Positions 54,530-62,834 of a stretch of 64,000 bases of DNA are shown here, piece after piece. Within the stretch, counting starts at the first letter, position 1. Every line of letters starts with the position of its first letter. The stretch covers positions 789,363-853,362 of the forward strand of contig NZ_FQXJ01000003.1 of NCBI RefSeq assembly GCF_900129935.1, written 5' to 3'. A model generated the notes under the pieces. It saw only the letters and a program-made list of their open reading frames with translations. It made no database searches and was not told the origin of the DNA. The position numbers were made by a program, and so were the translations under genes. Source of the stretch: Desulfosporosinus lacus DSM 15449. Lineage in GTDB: Bacteria > Bacillota > Desulfitobacteriia > Desulfitobacteriales > Desulfitobacteriaceae.

Positions 54530-57193
54530 ATGGAAGAGAATATAGCGAAAACAGACACAGTGGAAATGGCAAAAACATATGATTCCAGCTTAGTTGAAGG
54601 CAAATGGTATCAGTATTGGGAGGATAATGGCTTCTTCCATGAAGAGGTGAATAAGGATAAGCCGGCGTTCAGTATTGTTATGCCTCCGCCGAATGTTACA
54701 GGTGCCTTGCACTTGGGTCATGCCATGGACAGTACGATTCAGGATATTTTGACGCGCTTTAAGCGGATGCAAGGGTTTAATACTCTCTGGGTTCCGGGGA
54801 CGGACCACGCTGGAATTGCAACTCAAGCCAAGGTAGAGGAGCAGTTAGCGAAGGAAGGAACCAGTCGCAATGAACTGGGAAGAGAGAAATTCTTAGAACG
54901 GGTCTGGGATTGGAAAAGGCAGTATGGTGGACGAATTACGCAGCAGTTGCGCCGATTAGGTTCTTCTTGTGATTGGGAACGTGAACGCTTTACCATGGAT
55001 GAAGGATGTTCACGATCCGTTCGTGAGGCTTTTGTTGATCTCTATAACAAAGGGCTCATTTATCGTGGGAATTACATAGTCAATTGGTGTCCCAAATGTC
55101 ATACGACAATTTCAGATATTGAAGTGGAACATACTGATCGGGATGGCAACCTCTATCATCTGCGTTACCCGGTAAAAGGCAGCCAGGAGTCCCTGGTGGT
55201 AGCAACTACCCGACCGGAAACCATGCTGGGGGACACAGCGGTGGCTGTTCATCCACAGGATGAGCGGTATCAACATTTAATCGGTAAAACCTTGATTCTG
55301 CCCCTGATGAATCGGGAAATTCCAATTATTGCAGATGAGTACGTTGATCGTGAGTTTGGGACAGGTGCAGTGAAGATCACCCCTGCCCATGACCCTAATG
55401 ACTTTGAAATTGGTCTCCGTCATAAGTTGCCTCAGATTATCGTTTTGGATAAAGAAGCGAAGATGAATGAAAATGCGGGACAGTACCAAGGAATGGATCG
55501 TTTTGAGGCACGTAAAGCGGTTGTTGAAGATTTAAAAACCGCCGGAGTGTTGGTTAAGATTGATGCCCATTCCCATGCAGTAGGGGAATGCTATCGTTGT
55601 TCTACCATCATCGAACCTTTAGTAAGTAAACAATGGTTTGTGAAAATGGGGCCCCTGGCTGAGCCTGCCATTGATGTGGTGCGTGATGGGCGATTGGAAT
55701 TTGTTCCGGACCGCTTTGATAAAATTTACCTGGGTTGGATGGAAAACATCAGGGATTGGTGTATTTCCCGACAGTTATGGTGGGGGCATCGCATTCCTGT
55801 TTGGTATTGCGAGAAGTGCGGTGCTGAAATTTGTTCAAAGGAAGATCCTTCTAGCTGTCCGACCTGTGGAGCGGATCAGTTAAAGCAAGATCCTGACGTC
55901 TTAGATACCTGGTTCTCCTCGGGATTGTGGCCCTTTTCCACCTTGGGCTGGCCGGAGAAAACGCCGGAATTGGAACAATTTTATCCCACCTCTGTGTTAG
56001 TAACGGGAAGGGATATCATTTTCTTCTGGGTTGCCCGTATGATTTTTATGGCTATGGAATTTAAGAAAGAAGTTCCCTTCCCAAAAGTCATGATTCATGG
56101 ACTGGTATTGGATGCTCAAGGTCGTAAAATGAGTAAATCCTTAGGCAATGGTGTAGACCCTATTGAAGTAATTGATCAGTACGGAGCAGATACCCTGCGC
56201 TTCATGCTGATTACAGGTAATACACCGGGTAATGACCTGCGTTTTCACCCTGAGCGGCTTGAAGCCACCAGAAATTTCTCCAACAAGATTTGGAATGCTT
56301 CACGTTATGTACTCTTAAATTTAGAAGACTATGAAGAGGGACCTCGCGGAGAACTCGCCTTGGCAGATCGCTGGATTTTAACCCGCTATGCATCCACAGT
56401 GGAGAATGTTACCGGGGCTCTGGAAAAGTTTGATCTTGGCGAAGCCGGACGCTTGTTATACGAGTTTATCTGGAATGAGTTCTGTGATTGGTATATTGAG
56501 CTCACAAAGCCGCGCCTCTATAATAAAGAAGATGTGTTGGCCCGGCACACTGCCCAATCCGTGCTGCTTGAAGTCCTCGAAGGAACTCTGCGACTATTGC
56601 ATCCCTTTATGCCCTTTTTGACGGAAGAGATTTGGCAGAACTTCCCCGTCCAAGGAAAAAGCATCATGATGCAGCCTTGGCCTGAAGTACCTGCCTACAG
56701 AGATGCGGTGGCCGAAGGGAATATGACCCTGCTTATGGAAGCTATCAAAGCCATCCGTAATATCCGGGCGGAAATGAAGGTGTCACCCGGGCAGAAAGTG
56801 GAGATCATAATCCTCGCCCCGGATCAGACCCAACGAGCCGTGCTGGAAAACGGGAAGGCAGATATCTTGAAATTAGCCGGAGGGGCCAGTGTAGAATTGT
56901 TTGAGACTTTGACAGAGAAACCCTCTCAATCTGCAAGTGCCGTTCTGGGAGGGGTAGAAATATATCTCCCCTTAAAGGGACTGATGGATCTGGATAAGGA
57001 AGTTGCCCGTATTGAAAAGGAGATTTCTTTAGCTTTACAGGACCAACAAGTATTGGAGACTAAACTGAATAATCCGGGCTTTACCAGCAAAGCACCGGCG
57101 GCAGTCGTAGCGAAAGAACGGGAGCGACTGGAAGGACTCTCAGCTCGCAGGGTCGCTTTAGAAGAGCGCTTAAACGAGTTGAAGCAAGGCTAG
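54530..57193 (+). CDS. valS: Valyl-tRNA synthetase
   Basis: Charges tRNA-Val. The 887-aa length is normal for Firmicutes. HLGH (61-64) and KMSKS (533-537) are the class I signatures, an editing domain (about 190-340) lies between, and the C-terminus is the usual coiled-coil arm (LDKEVARIEKEISLALQDQ). AAAGGAG lies 10 bases before the ATG. Control by the T-box at 53490 is expected, across the intervening repeats. folC follows after about 200 bases. Confidence 0.96.
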   Translation: MEENIAKTDTVEMAKTYDSSLVEGKWYQYWEDNGFFHEEVNKDKPAFSIVMPPPNVTGALHLGHAMDSTIQDILTRFKRMQGFNTLWVPGTDHAGIATQAKVEEQLAKEGTSRNELGREKFLERVWDWKRQYGGRITQQLRRLGSSCDWERERFTMDEGCSRSVREAFVDLYNKGLIYRGNYIVNWCPKCHTTISDIEVEHTDRDGNLYHLRYPVKGSQESLVVATTRPETMLGDTAVAVHPQDERYQHLIGKTLILPLMNREIPIIADEYVDREFGTGAVKITPAHDPNDFEIGLRHKLPQIIVLDKEAKMNENAGQYQGMDRFEARKAVVEDLKTAGVLVKIDAHSHAVGECYRCSTIIEPLVSKQWFVKMGPLAEPAIDVVRDGRLEFVPDRFDKIYLGWMENIRDWCISRQLWWGHRIPVWYCEKCGAEICSKEDPSSCPTCGADQLKQDPDVLDTWFSSGLWPFSTLGWPEKTPELEQFYPTSVLVTGRDIIFFWVARMIFMAMEFKKEVPFPKVMIHGLVLDAQGRKMSKSLGNGVDPIEVIDQYGADTLRFMLITGNTPGNDLRFHPERLEATRNFSNKIWNASRYVLLNLEDYEEGPRGELALADRWILTRYASTVENVTGALEKFDLGEAGRLLYEFIWNEFCDWYIELTKPRLYNKEDVLARHTAQSVLLEVLEGTLRLLHPFMPFLTEEIWQNFPVQGKSIMMQPWPEVPAYRDAVAEGNMTLLMEAIKAIRNIRAEMKVSPGQKVEIIILAPDQTQRAVLENGKADILKLAGGASVELFETLTEKPSQSASAVLGGVEIYLPLKGLMDLDKEVARIEKEISLALQDQQVLETKLNNPGFTSKAPAAVVAKERERLEGLSARRVALEERLNELKQG

Positions 57194-57394
57194 CTTCAAG
57201 GTTGTATTTAATTTAAAAGGGATTAAACTAAAAGGGATGATACGCCTTAACTTTAGCAGGTTAAAGCCTAGCTGGTTGCTAAGAAAAATTTAGTTGGCAT
57301 TAGTGTTGCAGGAGTTACTTGGTTACACAGGAATTGTAACTCGTTGAGCATAAATCGTGAATCGAAATCATGTTTGCGCAGGAGGGTTAATGCT

Positions 57395-58720
57395 ATGTCT
57401 GATAACAATCTTGATCAGGAATATCAAGGGAGCTTACAATACCTCACTACACTGACAACTTTCGGTATCAATTTTGGGCTGGGGCGGATTAAAGAACTGC
57501 TTAAGCGAATGGGAAATCCGGAAAAGGCCCTGCGAGTGGTGCATATAGGTGGTACAAACGGCAAAGGTTCGACGACCGTAATGATCGCCAGAATTTTGCG
57601 GGAAGCAGGGTATCAGGTTGGGGTCTTTACCTCCCCTCATATGCATGATTACCGAGAGCGTATGGTAATCAATGGCCTTATGATTTCCAAGGAAGATGTT
57701 ATTCAAATGATCAGCCGTGTGCGTCCCCATCTGGAAGACATGGTTTCTGAAGGGTTCGAGCATCCCACTGAGTTTGAAGTGAGTACCGCCCTGGCCTTGC
57801 TCTATTTCGCTGAGAAAAACGTCGACTATGCCTTGATAGAGGTGGGCTTAGGGGGAGCCATCGATTCAACCAATGTGGTTAACCCTCTTATTTCCGTCAT
57901 TACGAATGTAAGTATGGATCACATGGATTATTTAGGCTCAGATGTAGTTTCAATTGCGAAAGTCAAAGCAGGCATTATTAAACCCAACTCCGTTGTCGTT
58001 ACAGCTTCTGAGGATCCGGAGGTGATTCAAGTTTTGCGTGACCAGGCCAAGGCTATGGAGGTACCTCTTTGGTTGGTCGGGGAAGATGTTCGCTGGGAAA
58101 GCAAGTGGAGCGGAGAGCTGGAACAGGAATTCGACCTGGTGGGATTGCATGCCAATTACTCTAAGCTGCGTCTGCGGCTCATGGGTTTACATCAACTCAG
58201 CAATGCTGCAACAGCGGTAACAGTCTGTGAAGTATTGCAAAGTGAATATGGAGTAAATATTCCCAGAGAGGCCATCTATGCCGGGTTACGTGAAGTTGAA
58301 TGGATCGGCCGCTTAGAATTGCTTTCCTTAAAGCCTAAAATCCTCCTCGATGGGGCCCATAATCTTGATGGAGCACAAGCTTTAGCGCAAGCAATACCCC
58401 TTTATGCACGGGATCGACTTGTCCTTTGCTTAGGGATGTTAGCGGATAAGGAACGAGAAAAGGTGGTCAAAATGCTCGTGCCTCTGGCGGATGAAATCAT
58501 CGTCACCCGGCCAAATTCCCCTCGCGCAGGGGACTGGAAAGCCTTGGGGAGTTTAGCGGAACAATTTGGCCGACCGGTAACCTGCATCGAAGACCCTAAG
58601 GAAGCGGTTATTTTTGCCCTCACATGTCTGGGGGAAAATGACATGCTTTGCGTAACGGGCTCAATCTACATGTTGGCAGACGCTCGTCAAGCGTTAATCG
58701 ACAAAGTTAAATTAGGGTAG
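57395..58720 (+). CDS. folC: Folylpolyglutamate synthase/dihydrofolate synthase
   Basis: Adds glutamate to folates. A 441-aa Mur-ligase-type enzyme with the P-loop GGTNGKGST (52-60), the SPHMHDYRERM segment and GAIDSTNV, as in the FolC family. The frame opens at 57344, but ATG 57395 has GCAGGAGGG at 8 bases and begins where the family does. The valS-folC order is common in Firmicutes and supports both calls. Confidence 0.93.
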   Translation: MSDNNLDQEYQGSLQYLTTLTTFGINFGLGRIKELLKRMGNPEKALRVVHIGGTNGKGSTTVMIARILREAGYQVGVFTSPHMHDYRERMVINGLMISKEDVIQMISRVRPHLEDMVSEGFEHPTEFEVSTALALLYFAEKNVDYALIEVGLGGAIDSTNVVNPLISVITNVSMDHMDYLGSDVVSIAKVKAGIIKPNSVVVTASEDPEVIQVLRDQAKAMEVPLWLVGEDVRWESKWSGELEQEFDLVGLHANYSKLRLRLMGLHQLSNAATAVTVCEVLQSEYGVNIPREAIYAGLREVEWIGRLELLSLKPKILLDGAHNLDGAQALAQAIPLYARDRLVLCLGMLADKEREKVVKMLVPLADEIIVTRPNSPRAGDWKALGSLAEQFGRPVTCIEDPKEAVIFALTCLGENDMLCVTGSIYMLADARQALIDKVKLG

Positions 58721-58826
58721 CCCTCCATGCAATGGGTTCACTCCTGTGGATCGAAGCCGCCTTCCTTTTGGGTCTATGAGAATTCTTGAGAATGTTTTTT
58801 AGGCGTTTTTCAGAGTAGAGTTACTT

Positions 58827-58906
58827 AGTGGAGTTTCAACTCCACCTGAAGGGCTGAATTCAGGCAGGAGTCTTAGAGCCGCTTATGCTTAGATGAGCGG
58901 CTTCGT
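58827..58906 (+). terminator. Two hairpins after folC
   Basis: GTGGAGTT-TC-AACTCCAC (58828-58845) is a near-perfect palindrome; GAGCCGCT with AGCGGCTT (58876-58902) forms a second stem with little T tail. One of them probably ends the valS-folC transcript. Confidence 0.55.
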
Positions 58907-58945
58907 CATGGGAAATATACGCTAGGTTAATCCTTTGTTAAAAAC

Positions 58946-58987
58946 TTAACATAAACTTAACACAAAAGTTTTAGTATTTGATATAAT
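58946..58987 (+). promoter_or_regulatory. Putative Pho box and promoter of the phosphate genes
   Basis: Two TTAACA hexamers spaced 11 bases start to start (58946-58951, 58957-58962), the PhoP pattern of Firmicutes, lie 19 bases before a perfect TATAAT (58982-58987). The downstream genes are a phosphate transporter pair, so control by phosphate shortage is likely. Confidence 0.65.
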
Positions 58988-59109
58988 ACTCCGTGGGATG
59001 AGCTTACTGTCGAAAGATAGACACAGTTTTGTTGAAAAACAATGAAATTCCGACTTTTAAACTGCGCAGATTTCAGGGTGCTTTGAGAATTTGAGGCTGG
59101 GGGTATTTT

Positions 59110-59736
59110 ATGTTTAAGTTGTCTCCTAAAGAGGATAAATTTTTTGCGCTTTTTTCGGAAAGTACTGAAATTATCACTAAATCACTTAAAAGACTTTATG
59201 GTATTATGCAACAAGATTGCGTTTCTACCGAAGATGCTGCTCAAATGCATCGGTTCGAAAACGAAGCGGACAACGTCACTACTCAAATCTTAGAACGTCT
59301 GAATTGCACCTTTATAACCCCGCTGGATCGGGAAGATATCTACAAGTTGGCTCAAGTTCTTGATGATATCGTCGACTATGCTGAAGGTACAGTGGAAAGA
59401 ATGCTTCTCTATCGTACAGGCAAACCTTCATTGGGTGCCCTGGAACTTGTCCACTTAGTAGAATTGGCAGCACAGCAAATTCAGTCAGCCTTCTCTTTCT
59501 TAGGGAACCTGCATTCCAAGAAATCCAATATTTTAGCTGCCGCCGAAGAGATTTATCACTTAGAAAGTGCGGGGGATAAACTCTATCGCGAAGAAGTAGC
59601 CCGTTTATTCGAATATGAAAAAGACCCTATTGAGATCATTAAATGGAAGGAAATCCTGGAACATATTGAATCAACCCTAGATCACTGTGAGTCCATCGCA
59701 GATCTTCTCAAAAGCGTGGTCTTAAAATATGACTAG
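59110..59736 (+). CDS. DUF47/PhoU-like accessory protein of phosphate transport
   Basis: A 208-aa all-helical protein of the DUF47 family (TIGR00153-type), with repeated FENEADNVTTQIL and YHLESAGDKLYREEV motifs, each with the E-x-x-x-D pattern for metal binding. Members are nearly always next to Pit transporters and are thought to control them. It overlaps the transporter gene by 8 bases. GGGGGTATTTT precedes the ATG. Confidence 0.88.
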   Translation: MFKLSPKEDKFFALFSESTEIITKSLKRLYGIMQQDCVSTEDAAQMHRFENEADNVTTQILERLNCTFITPLDREDIYKLAQVLDDIVDYAEGTVERMLLYRTGKPSLGALELVHLVELAAQQIQSAFSFLGNLHSKKSNILAAAEEIYHLESAGDKLYREEVARLFEYEKDPIEIIKWKEILEHIESTLDHCESIADLLKSVVLKYD

Positions 59737-60736
59737 TGTGGGTGTGATGTTAGTCATCGTAGTATTTTTAGCCTTGGCTTTTGACTACATCAATGGATTT
59801 CATGATACAGCCAATGCTATTGCTACGAGTGTTTCCACAAGGGCTCTTTCTCCAAAACGAGCGGTAATGCTCGCAGCCACTTTAAATCTTATTGGAGCTC
59901 TCTATAGCACCGGAGTTGCCCAAACAATTGCCAAAGATATTGTGTCCCCTAAGTATGTGACACAAGAAGTAGTTATTGCAGCTTTGTTAAGTGCCATTGC
60001 CTGGAACCTGCTTACCTGGTATTTTGGGATTCCAAGCAGCTCCTCCCATGCTCTGATTGGTGGAATGGCCGGAGCAGCTGTTGCCAAGGTAGGATTTAGC
60101 GTATTGCAGTGGCAAGGCTTAGGAAAGATTCTGGCGGCCCTGATCATTTCCCCCATCGTCGGGATAGTATTAGGTTTTATTATTATGAAGGCATTAGCTT
60201 ATTTTTTTGCGAATTTTTCACCGTCCAAACTAAATCACGGCTTTAAAAAGATGCAGATTGTCTCTGCCGGTTTGCTGGCTTTTAACCACGGGTCTAATGA
60301 CGCTCAGAAATCCATGGGGATTATCACCATGGCTCTTATTGCGGCAGGGTTGCAGTCACAATCAGTTCTTGCCCCCCCACTTTGGGTAAAATTCGCTTGT
60401 GCTTTGGCAATGGCCGGCGGAACTGCTGCCGGTGGATGGAAAATCATCCGTACCATGGGCGGAAAGATCTTTAAGCTGGAGCCCATCAATGGATTTGCCG
60501 CAGATTTGACTTCCTCAATCGTTATTTGGACAGCAACTGTACTCCCGGGTCTTCACCTCCCGGTTTCTACCACTCATGTAGTTTCCGGTTCTATCATGGG
60601 GGTTGGAAGTGCCAAACGAGTTTCTGCAGTCCGCTGGGGCGTGGCGCAACAAATGCTTGTAGCTTGGGTTGTGACAATTCCGACAACCTCACTCCTTGCA
60701 GCTCTTTGTTACTACATACTTTCCAAGGTCCTTTAA
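59729..60736 (+). CDS. pit: Inorganic phosphate transporter, Pit family
   Basis: A 335-aa membrane protein with about ten helices. The two PiT signatures are clear: FDYINGFHDTANAIATSV near the start and AFNHGSNDAQKSMGI in the second half. It carries phosphate, as a metal complex or with H+ or Na+. The start lies inside the DUF47 gene end, so the pair is co-translated. A terminator follows at 60812. Confidence 0.93.
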   Translation: MTSVGVMLVIVVFLALAFDYINGFHDTANAIATSVSTRALSPKRAVMLAATLNLIGALYSTGVAQTIAKDIVSPKYVTQEVVIAALLSAIAWNLLTWYFGIPSSSSHALIGGMAGAAVAKVGFSVLQWQGLGKILAALIISPIVGIVLGFIIMKALAYFFANFSPSKLNHGFKKMQIVSAGLLAFNHGSNDAQKSMGIITMALIAAGLQSQSVLAPPLWVKFACALAMAGGTAAGGWKIIRTMGGKIFKLEPINGFAADLTSSIVIWTATVLPGLHLPVSTTHVVSGSIMGVGSAKRVSAVRWGVAQQMLVAWVVTIPTTSLLAALCYYILSKVL

Positions 60737-60811
60737 GAGATTAAGCTCTATAAAGATATTATTGATAGATTATAAATATGACTTTCTAATTATTAAAAAC
60801 GGTGAGTAGAC

Positions 60812-60850
60812 ACAAAGGTTTTGGTCGTTGTACCAAGACCTTTGTTTTAT
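60812..60850 (+). terminator. Terminator after the phosphate transporter
   Basis: ACAAAGGTTTTGG and CCAAGACCTTTGT pair with a G-T wobble or two, followed by TTTT. Confidence 0.8.
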
Positions 60851-60888
60851 CTCTAAAAAGTATATCTTCTCTCACATTTGTCCATTAG

Positions 60889-61049
60889 GGGGATGTAACG
60901 AAACTTGTTTTCCGGTTTATTACATCCCCACTCTATTTGTAATCCCCTGATATAATAGAGGACTGTTCACCACTTCGAAGGTGTACAGCCCTCTATTTTG
61001 GGGATAACGCACCACCAGCCTAAAAAATCTTAAGTTTCTTTACGGCCCC
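60889..61049 (+). repeat. Family A repeat, copy 4 (161 bp)
   Basis: Same ends, except CTTTACGG in place of CGTTACGG on the right. The inner stem has a G-T pair (ACAGCCCTC). The 5' GGGGATGTAA pairs fully with TTACATCCCC, as in copy 3. It is in plus orientation, like the other three. Confidence 0.85.
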
Positions 61050-61140
61050 GAGTTTTGTAGAGACGGTCTATTTCCGCTATCTGCTACATATCTTCCCCTA
61101 GAGAAGTTGTCCTTTATGCAGCAAGGGAAGGGGAATAGAA

Positions 61141-61839
61141 ATGAAGATTGTGGATCAGTTGCGAGTTATCCTAGTCTTGATTTTAGGAATTATGGCCTTA
61201 GCTTTATTGACTTGGGGAATCGGCAAAATTTATTTGGAGCTCATAGGTCAATCAAGTCGTGAACATACGGTAAGCGTAAAAAATGACCAAACTCTTGATA
61301 AAACCAATCAAGAAACAATACTAGACTTACCGGCAGTAACCTTTTGGACCTGTCAAGCGGGGCTTTTTCAACAAGAACATAATGCTCAGTTGCTCAAAGA
61401 CCAACTAACGGTGATGGGATTTAAGGCTGAGATAATAAGCGCTAATCCTTGGATGGTAGGAATTGGTTTGAGCCATTCTGCCAATGAGCTTAAGGAATTA
61501 CGGCAACTCTTAGAGGAAAAGGGTTTTTCGACGATTCCCAAACAAATTCAGCTGCCTGAACGGTCCTTTCGTGTCGCTGGAAATGGCGCTCAATTGACGG
61601 CAGAACTATTAAAAAATGTTAATTCAATCCTTGAAAAAGGGTTTAATGGGCAACTGCTGGCTAAGGAAGAGCAACTATGGACGACTCAAGCCGGTGAACA
61701 TCCGCCCAAAGACTTAGAAGGCCTTCATCAGTTATATAACCAAATACGGAAAAAAACCACACCGGAAGAGCAAGAAGCTGCCGGTTTATCACTTTTTTTT
61801 GAGTATCAGAGGGTTATTAATAAGTTTTCTGGTAAATAA
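61141..61839 (+). CDS. Membrane-anchored SPOR-like protein
   Basis: A 232-aa protein with one N-terminal membrane helix (about 8-33) and an outer part. Residues about 65-135 (TFWTCQAGLFQQEHNAQLLKDQ, VMGFKAEII) follow the SPOR pattern of Q-x-G-x-F and a helix that ends in GF. SPOR domains bind denuded peptidoglycan at division or spore septa. The C-terminal half is helical and not recognised. GGGAAGGGG precedes the ATG. Confidence 0.72.
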   Translation: MKIVDQLRVILVLILGIMALALLTWGIGKIYLELIGQSSREHTVSVKNDQTLDKTNQETILDLPAVTFWTCQAGLFQQEHNAQLLKDQLTVMGFKAEIISANPWMVGIGLSHSANELKELRQLLEEKGFSTIPKQIQLPERSFRVAGNGAQLTAELLKNVNSILEKGFNGQLLAKEEQLWTTQAGEHPPKDLEGLHQLYNQIRKKTTPEEQEAAGLSLFFEYQRVINKFSGK

Positions 61840-61895
61840 TAGGTAAAGGGGCATCCATATATTTAAGTTAATGGTAAAAAGATCAAAGATTCAAA

Positions 61896-61923
61896 TTGCG
61901 TTTTTCCTTGATAGTGCTATAAT
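61896..61923 (+). promoter_or_regulatory. Promoter of rex
   Basis: TTGCGT (61896-61901), a 16-base spacer and TATAAT (61918-61923). Confidence 0.6.
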
Positions 61924-61970
61924 TAACATACGCAATTAGGCAAAATTCCAGTGAGAAATGGGGGAACTTA

Positions 61971-62606
61971 TTGAAAACGCTAAAAATTCCAGAGGCAACA
62001 ATTATTCGGCTTTCAGTTTATTCGCGTCATTTAACTGACGTCGATCGCAAAGGAATTATAACCACATCCTCGGGGGAAATTGCTGATGGAGTCGGCGTTA
62101 GTCCTGCACAAGTGCGGAAAGACTTAGCCTACTTTGGGGAGTTTGGAACAAGAGGCGTTGGTTATAATGTTAAAGATCTCCGCCAACATATTATGCGGAT
62201 TCTTGGGTTAAGTGCTGATTGGAGTGTAACCTTGGTTGGGGTCGGAAACTTAGGCCTGGCGTTGAGTACATATAAAGGGTTCAGAGACCGTGGCTTTATC
62301 ATCACAAGTATTTTTGACGCAGATCCCAAAAAGGTCGGAACCGTTGTTGAAGGCGTGGAAGTTCTGCCGATTGACCAGCTAGAAACTGTCGTAAGGCAAA
62401 ATCGTACCCAAATCGGAATTGTAGCTGTACCTTCAGAGTTTGCGCAAGAAATCGTTGACCAATTAATTAACGCCGGAGTGGCTGCCATACTGAATTTTGC
62501 CCCTGTGGTATTAAATGTTCCTCCGGAGATTGAACTGCGTAATGTTGACCTGGCGGTAAACCTTGAAGTATTGACCTTTAATGTCTGCGGACAAAGGTGT
62601 TATTAA
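61971..62606 (+). CDS. rex: Redox-sensing transcriptional repressor Rex
   Basis: A 211-aa repressor that senses the NADH/NAD+ ratio. The N-terminal winged helix (RLSVYSRHL, GVSPAQVRKDLAYFGEFG) is followed by a Rossmann domain with GVGNLG (90-95) and VAVPSEFAQEI, and a swapped C-terminal helix. Length and motifs are complete. The TTG start has GGGGGAA upstream. It controls fermentation and respiration genes in Firmicutes; I saw no clear Rex site in its own promoter. Confidence 0.94.
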   Translation: MKTLKIPEATIIRLSVYSRHLTDVDRKGIITTSSGEIADGVGVSPAQVRKDLAYFGEFGTRGVGYNVKDLRQHIMRILGLSADWSVTLVGVGNLGLALSTYKGFRDRGFIITSIFDADPKKVGTVVEGVEVLPIDQLETVVRQNRTQIGIVAVPSEFAQEIVDQLINAGVAAILNFAPVVLNVPPEIELRNVDLAVNLEVLTFNVCGQRCY

Positions 62607-62618
62607 TTAACTGTACTG

Positions 62619-62648
62619 TTGTATATCAACGTGCACCTGTCGTATAAT
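62619..62648 (+). promoter_or_regulatory. Promoter of the cimA leader
   Basis: TTGTAT (62619-62624), an 18-base spacer and TATAAT (62643-62648); the RNA would begin just before the riboswitch. Confidence 0.65.
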
Positions 62649-62659
62649 AGCACAATAAG

Positions 62660-62786
62660 AAGTGTATCTAGGGTTCCGCTGAAAGGGTCTGGACCGAGCG
62701 ATACAGGTTGGAAAGATACCAGCTACACCGTGTGGGAAAAAAGCCCCGTGGCAAGTTCTTAGGAACTCGTTATGGGGCTTTTGAGT
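62660..62786 (+). promoter_or_regulatory. ykkC-class riboswitch with terminator, probably ppGpp type (subtype 2a)
   Basis: Conserved blocks of the ykkC aptamer are in order: CTAGGGTTCCG (62668-62678), GTCTGGACCGAGCG (62687-62700) and the 3' block GGGAAAAAAGCCCCGTGG (62733-62750). AAAAGCCCC in the last block can pair instead with GGGGCTTTT (62774-62782) to form a terminator, so ligand binding should allow read-through. ykkC variants before branched-chain amino acid genes are known ppGpp sensors (2a), with PRPP (2b) the alternative. The gene downstream is cimA, which supports 2a. The ligand is not proven from sequence. Confidence 0.82.
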
Positions 62787-62834
62787 ATTATTCTTTATAG
62801 CCGCGTTGTGCCGGAGAAATAGAGGGGGAGAACA

